Source: Parapedobacter sp964613725
GTDB lineage: Bacteria; Bacteroidota; Bacteroidia; Sphingobacteriales; Sphingobacteriaceae
DNA length: 25,563 bases
Direction of reading: 5' to 3'
NCBI GenBank assembly: GCA_964613725.1
Contig: CAZTJY010000054.1
Span: forward strand, 1-25,563
Positions 24,089 through 25,563 of the stretch are shown here, in pieces; position 1 is the first letter of the stretch, and the number at the start of each line of letters is the position of its first letter. The notes beneath the pieces are model-generated. The model was not told the DNA's origin and did not search any database. It saw only the letters and a program-made list of their open reading frames with translations. A program made the translations under genes and the position numbers.

Positions 24089-25563
24089 GTGGCACCACTC
24101 AGCACCATAACCCCCATTGAATACCTCAAAGGTGTCGGGCCCGCCCGCGCCGAGGTGCTCAAGAGTGAGCTCGGTATCCACACGTTCGGCGACCTGCTCA
24201 AGCATTATCCTTACCGCTATATCGACCGCACCCAGTTCCATAAAATCAAACAGCTCCATCCCGATATGGCTGCCGCTCAGGTGATCGGCCGCCTGTTGCG
24301 TGTCGAAGAGGTCGGGGAAAGGCGCGGTAAGCGGCTCGTGGGCCACTTCCGAGACGATACGGCCACCATGGAGCTGGTGTGGTTTCAAAGCATCGGTTGG
24401 CTCAAAAAAAGCTTGCAGGTTGGCGCTCCCTATATCGTCTATGGAAAGCCCAATATCTTCAACAACCAGCTCTCCATGACGCATCCGGAGATGGAAATAT
24501 ACAAGCCCGGCAGCCCCCAACAGGGCAACCTCAGCTTGCAGCCCGTATACAACACTACCGAGAAACTACGCAAGTTCGCGCTCGACAGCAAGGGTATCCA
24601 AAAACTGCAGGCAGCCCTCCAAGAAAGCATCGGCACACAGCTCAGCGAAACACTACCCGATTACATCGTGCAGCAGCACCGCCTCTTGCCGTTGCCCCGG
24701 GCGTTGGCAGCCATTCATTTCCCGCGAGACAACAACGAACTAACCCGGGCTATCCACCGTTTAAAATTTGACGAACTATTTTTTATCCAACTAAAGCTAC
24801 TCAAAAACAAGCTGCTCAATACGCAGAAGTTCAAGGGCCATCGGTTCGATACAGTGGGCGATACGTTCAATACCTTTTACCACGAGCAACTCCCATTTCC
24901 CCTCACCAATGCCCAGAAACGGGTAGTCAAAGAAATCCGTCGAGATACCGCGTCTGGAGCCCAACTTAACCGGCTCGTACAGGGCGACGTGGGTAGCGGC
25001 AAAACCGTTGTTGCCCTGATGGCCATGCTGCTAGCCATCGACAATGGTTTCCAGGCCTGCCTCATGGCCCCCACCGAGATCCTGGCGCAACAGCATTACC
25101 ACAGCATCCGCAAGCTGCTGGGCAGCGGCATCGCCTCCGTACAACTCCTCACCGGTTCTGTACCCAGAAAAGACCGTCGCGTAATCCATGCCCAACTCGA
25201 AGCCGGCAGGCTCGATATCCTAGTGGGCACCCACGCCCTTATCGAAGACACCGTGCGCTTCAACAACCTCGGCCTCGTCGTCATCGACGAGCAACATCGT
25301 TTCGGTGTTGAGCAGCGCGCCAAATTATGGCGCAAAAACCGCATCCCGCCCCACATGCTCGTGATGACCGCCACTCCCATACCACGTACGCTGGCCATGA
25401 CACTGTACGGCGACCTCGATATCTCCGTAATCGACGAACTACCCGCGGGCCGCAAGCCCATTAAAACCATGCACCTTTTCGAAAGCAGCCGCTTACGCAT
25501 GTTTGGGTTCATGAAAGAGGAAATTGGCAAAGGTCGGCAAGTATACATTGTTTATCCGCTGAT
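24089..25563 (+). CDS. recG: ATP-dependent DNA helicase RecG (3' end outside window)
   Basis: The first 491 residues of RecG are visible, and the frame stays open to the window end. The GTG at 24089 is the first candidate start after an in-frame TAG at 24077. YLKGVGPARAEVLKSELGIHTFGDLLKHYPYRYIDR opens the N-terminal wedge (OB) region, which grips branched DNA. Helicase motifs follow: LTNAQKRVVKEI, Walker A GDVGSGKT (299-306), MAPTEILAQQH, DEQH (400-403) and TATPIPRTLAMT. RecG reverses stalled forks and unwinds R-loops and Holliday junctions. It would be the last gene seen of the cupin-ridA-EamA run, 23 bp after the EamA stop. Confidence 0.95.
   Translation, partial: MAPLSTITPIEYLKGVGPARAEVLKSELGIHTFGDLLKHYPYRYIDRTQFHKIKQLHPDMAAAQVIGRLLRVEEVGERRGKRLVGHFRDDTATMELVWFQSIGWLKKSLQVGAPYIVYGKPNIFNNQLSMTHPEMEIYKPGSPQQGNLSLQPVYNTTEKLRKFALDSKGIQKLQAALQESIGTQLSETLPDYIVQQHRLLPLPRALAAIHFPRDNNELTRAIHRLKFDELFFIQLKLLKNKLLNTQKFKGHRFDTVGDTFNTFYHEQLPFPLTNAQKRVVKEIRRDTASGAQLNRLVQGDVGSGKTVVALMAMLLAIDNGFQACLMAPTEILAQQHYHSIRKLLGSGIASVQLLTGSVPRKDRRVIHAQLEAGRLDILVGTHALIEDTVRFNNLGLVVIDEQHRFGVEQRAKLWRKNRIPPHMLVMTATPIPRTLAMTLYGDLDISVIDELPAGRKPIKTMHLFESSRLRMFGFMKEEIGKGRQVYIVYPL

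Noticed and set aside
1..25563. CRISPR, tRNA, rRNA, IS element or prophage content
   Set aside because: No spaced short repeats, cloverleaf, rRNA-like sequence, transposase or phage protein was seen in reading both strands.

Overview
The window looks like chromosomal DNA from a Bacteroidota bacterium, most likely Sphingobacteriaceae (a Parapedobacter-like genus is possible, but that is a guess). The evidence is a complete gldK-gldL-gldM-gldN set (core of the type IX secretion system, T9SS), several proteins typical of the phylum (DUF4271, DUF6728, tandem DUF1080 lipoprotein, AddAB-type nuclease pair), few Shine-Dalgarno sequences, and promoters that fit the Bacteroidota TTTG / TAnnTTTG pattern. 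One 10-N assembly gap (22776-22785) shows that this is a draft scaffold.

Left part, minus strand (1-10135): mrp and a SelW-like redox protein form one unit. Further left, a helicase-nuclease pair (addA, addB, overlapping by 4 bp) is followed by a KDG/sugar kinase. Between these units lies a plus-strand sugar isomerase-like gene with a Tat signal. It is flanked by two direct copies of a 114-bp element (109/114 identical). Each copy reads, on the minus strand, as a well-spaced promoter, a short invariant transcript and a terminator-like hairpin. I regard it as a candidate small RNA or attenuator family, and it is the most interesting item here.

Middle part (10136-16575): an AsmA-like/GT51 peptidoglycan glycosyltransferase and hpt lie on the plus strand. 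A convergent alkyltransferase-like DNA repair protein follows on the minus strand. Then come a two-domain DUF1080 lipoprotein, a DUF4271 membrane protein and hemD on the plus strand.

Right part, all plus strand (16576-25563): a gap with a structured leader precedes gldKLMN, which encodes the outer-membrane lipoprotein/ring parts (GldK, GldN) and the inner-membrane motor (GldL, GldM) of T9SS. After a hairpin comes a cupin_8 (JmjC-like) gene, a 46-aa DUF6728 membrane protein, the assembly gap, ridA, an EamA transporter and the 5' two-thirds of recG, cut by the window end. No rRNA, tRNA, CRISPR array, IS element or prophage gene was seen.
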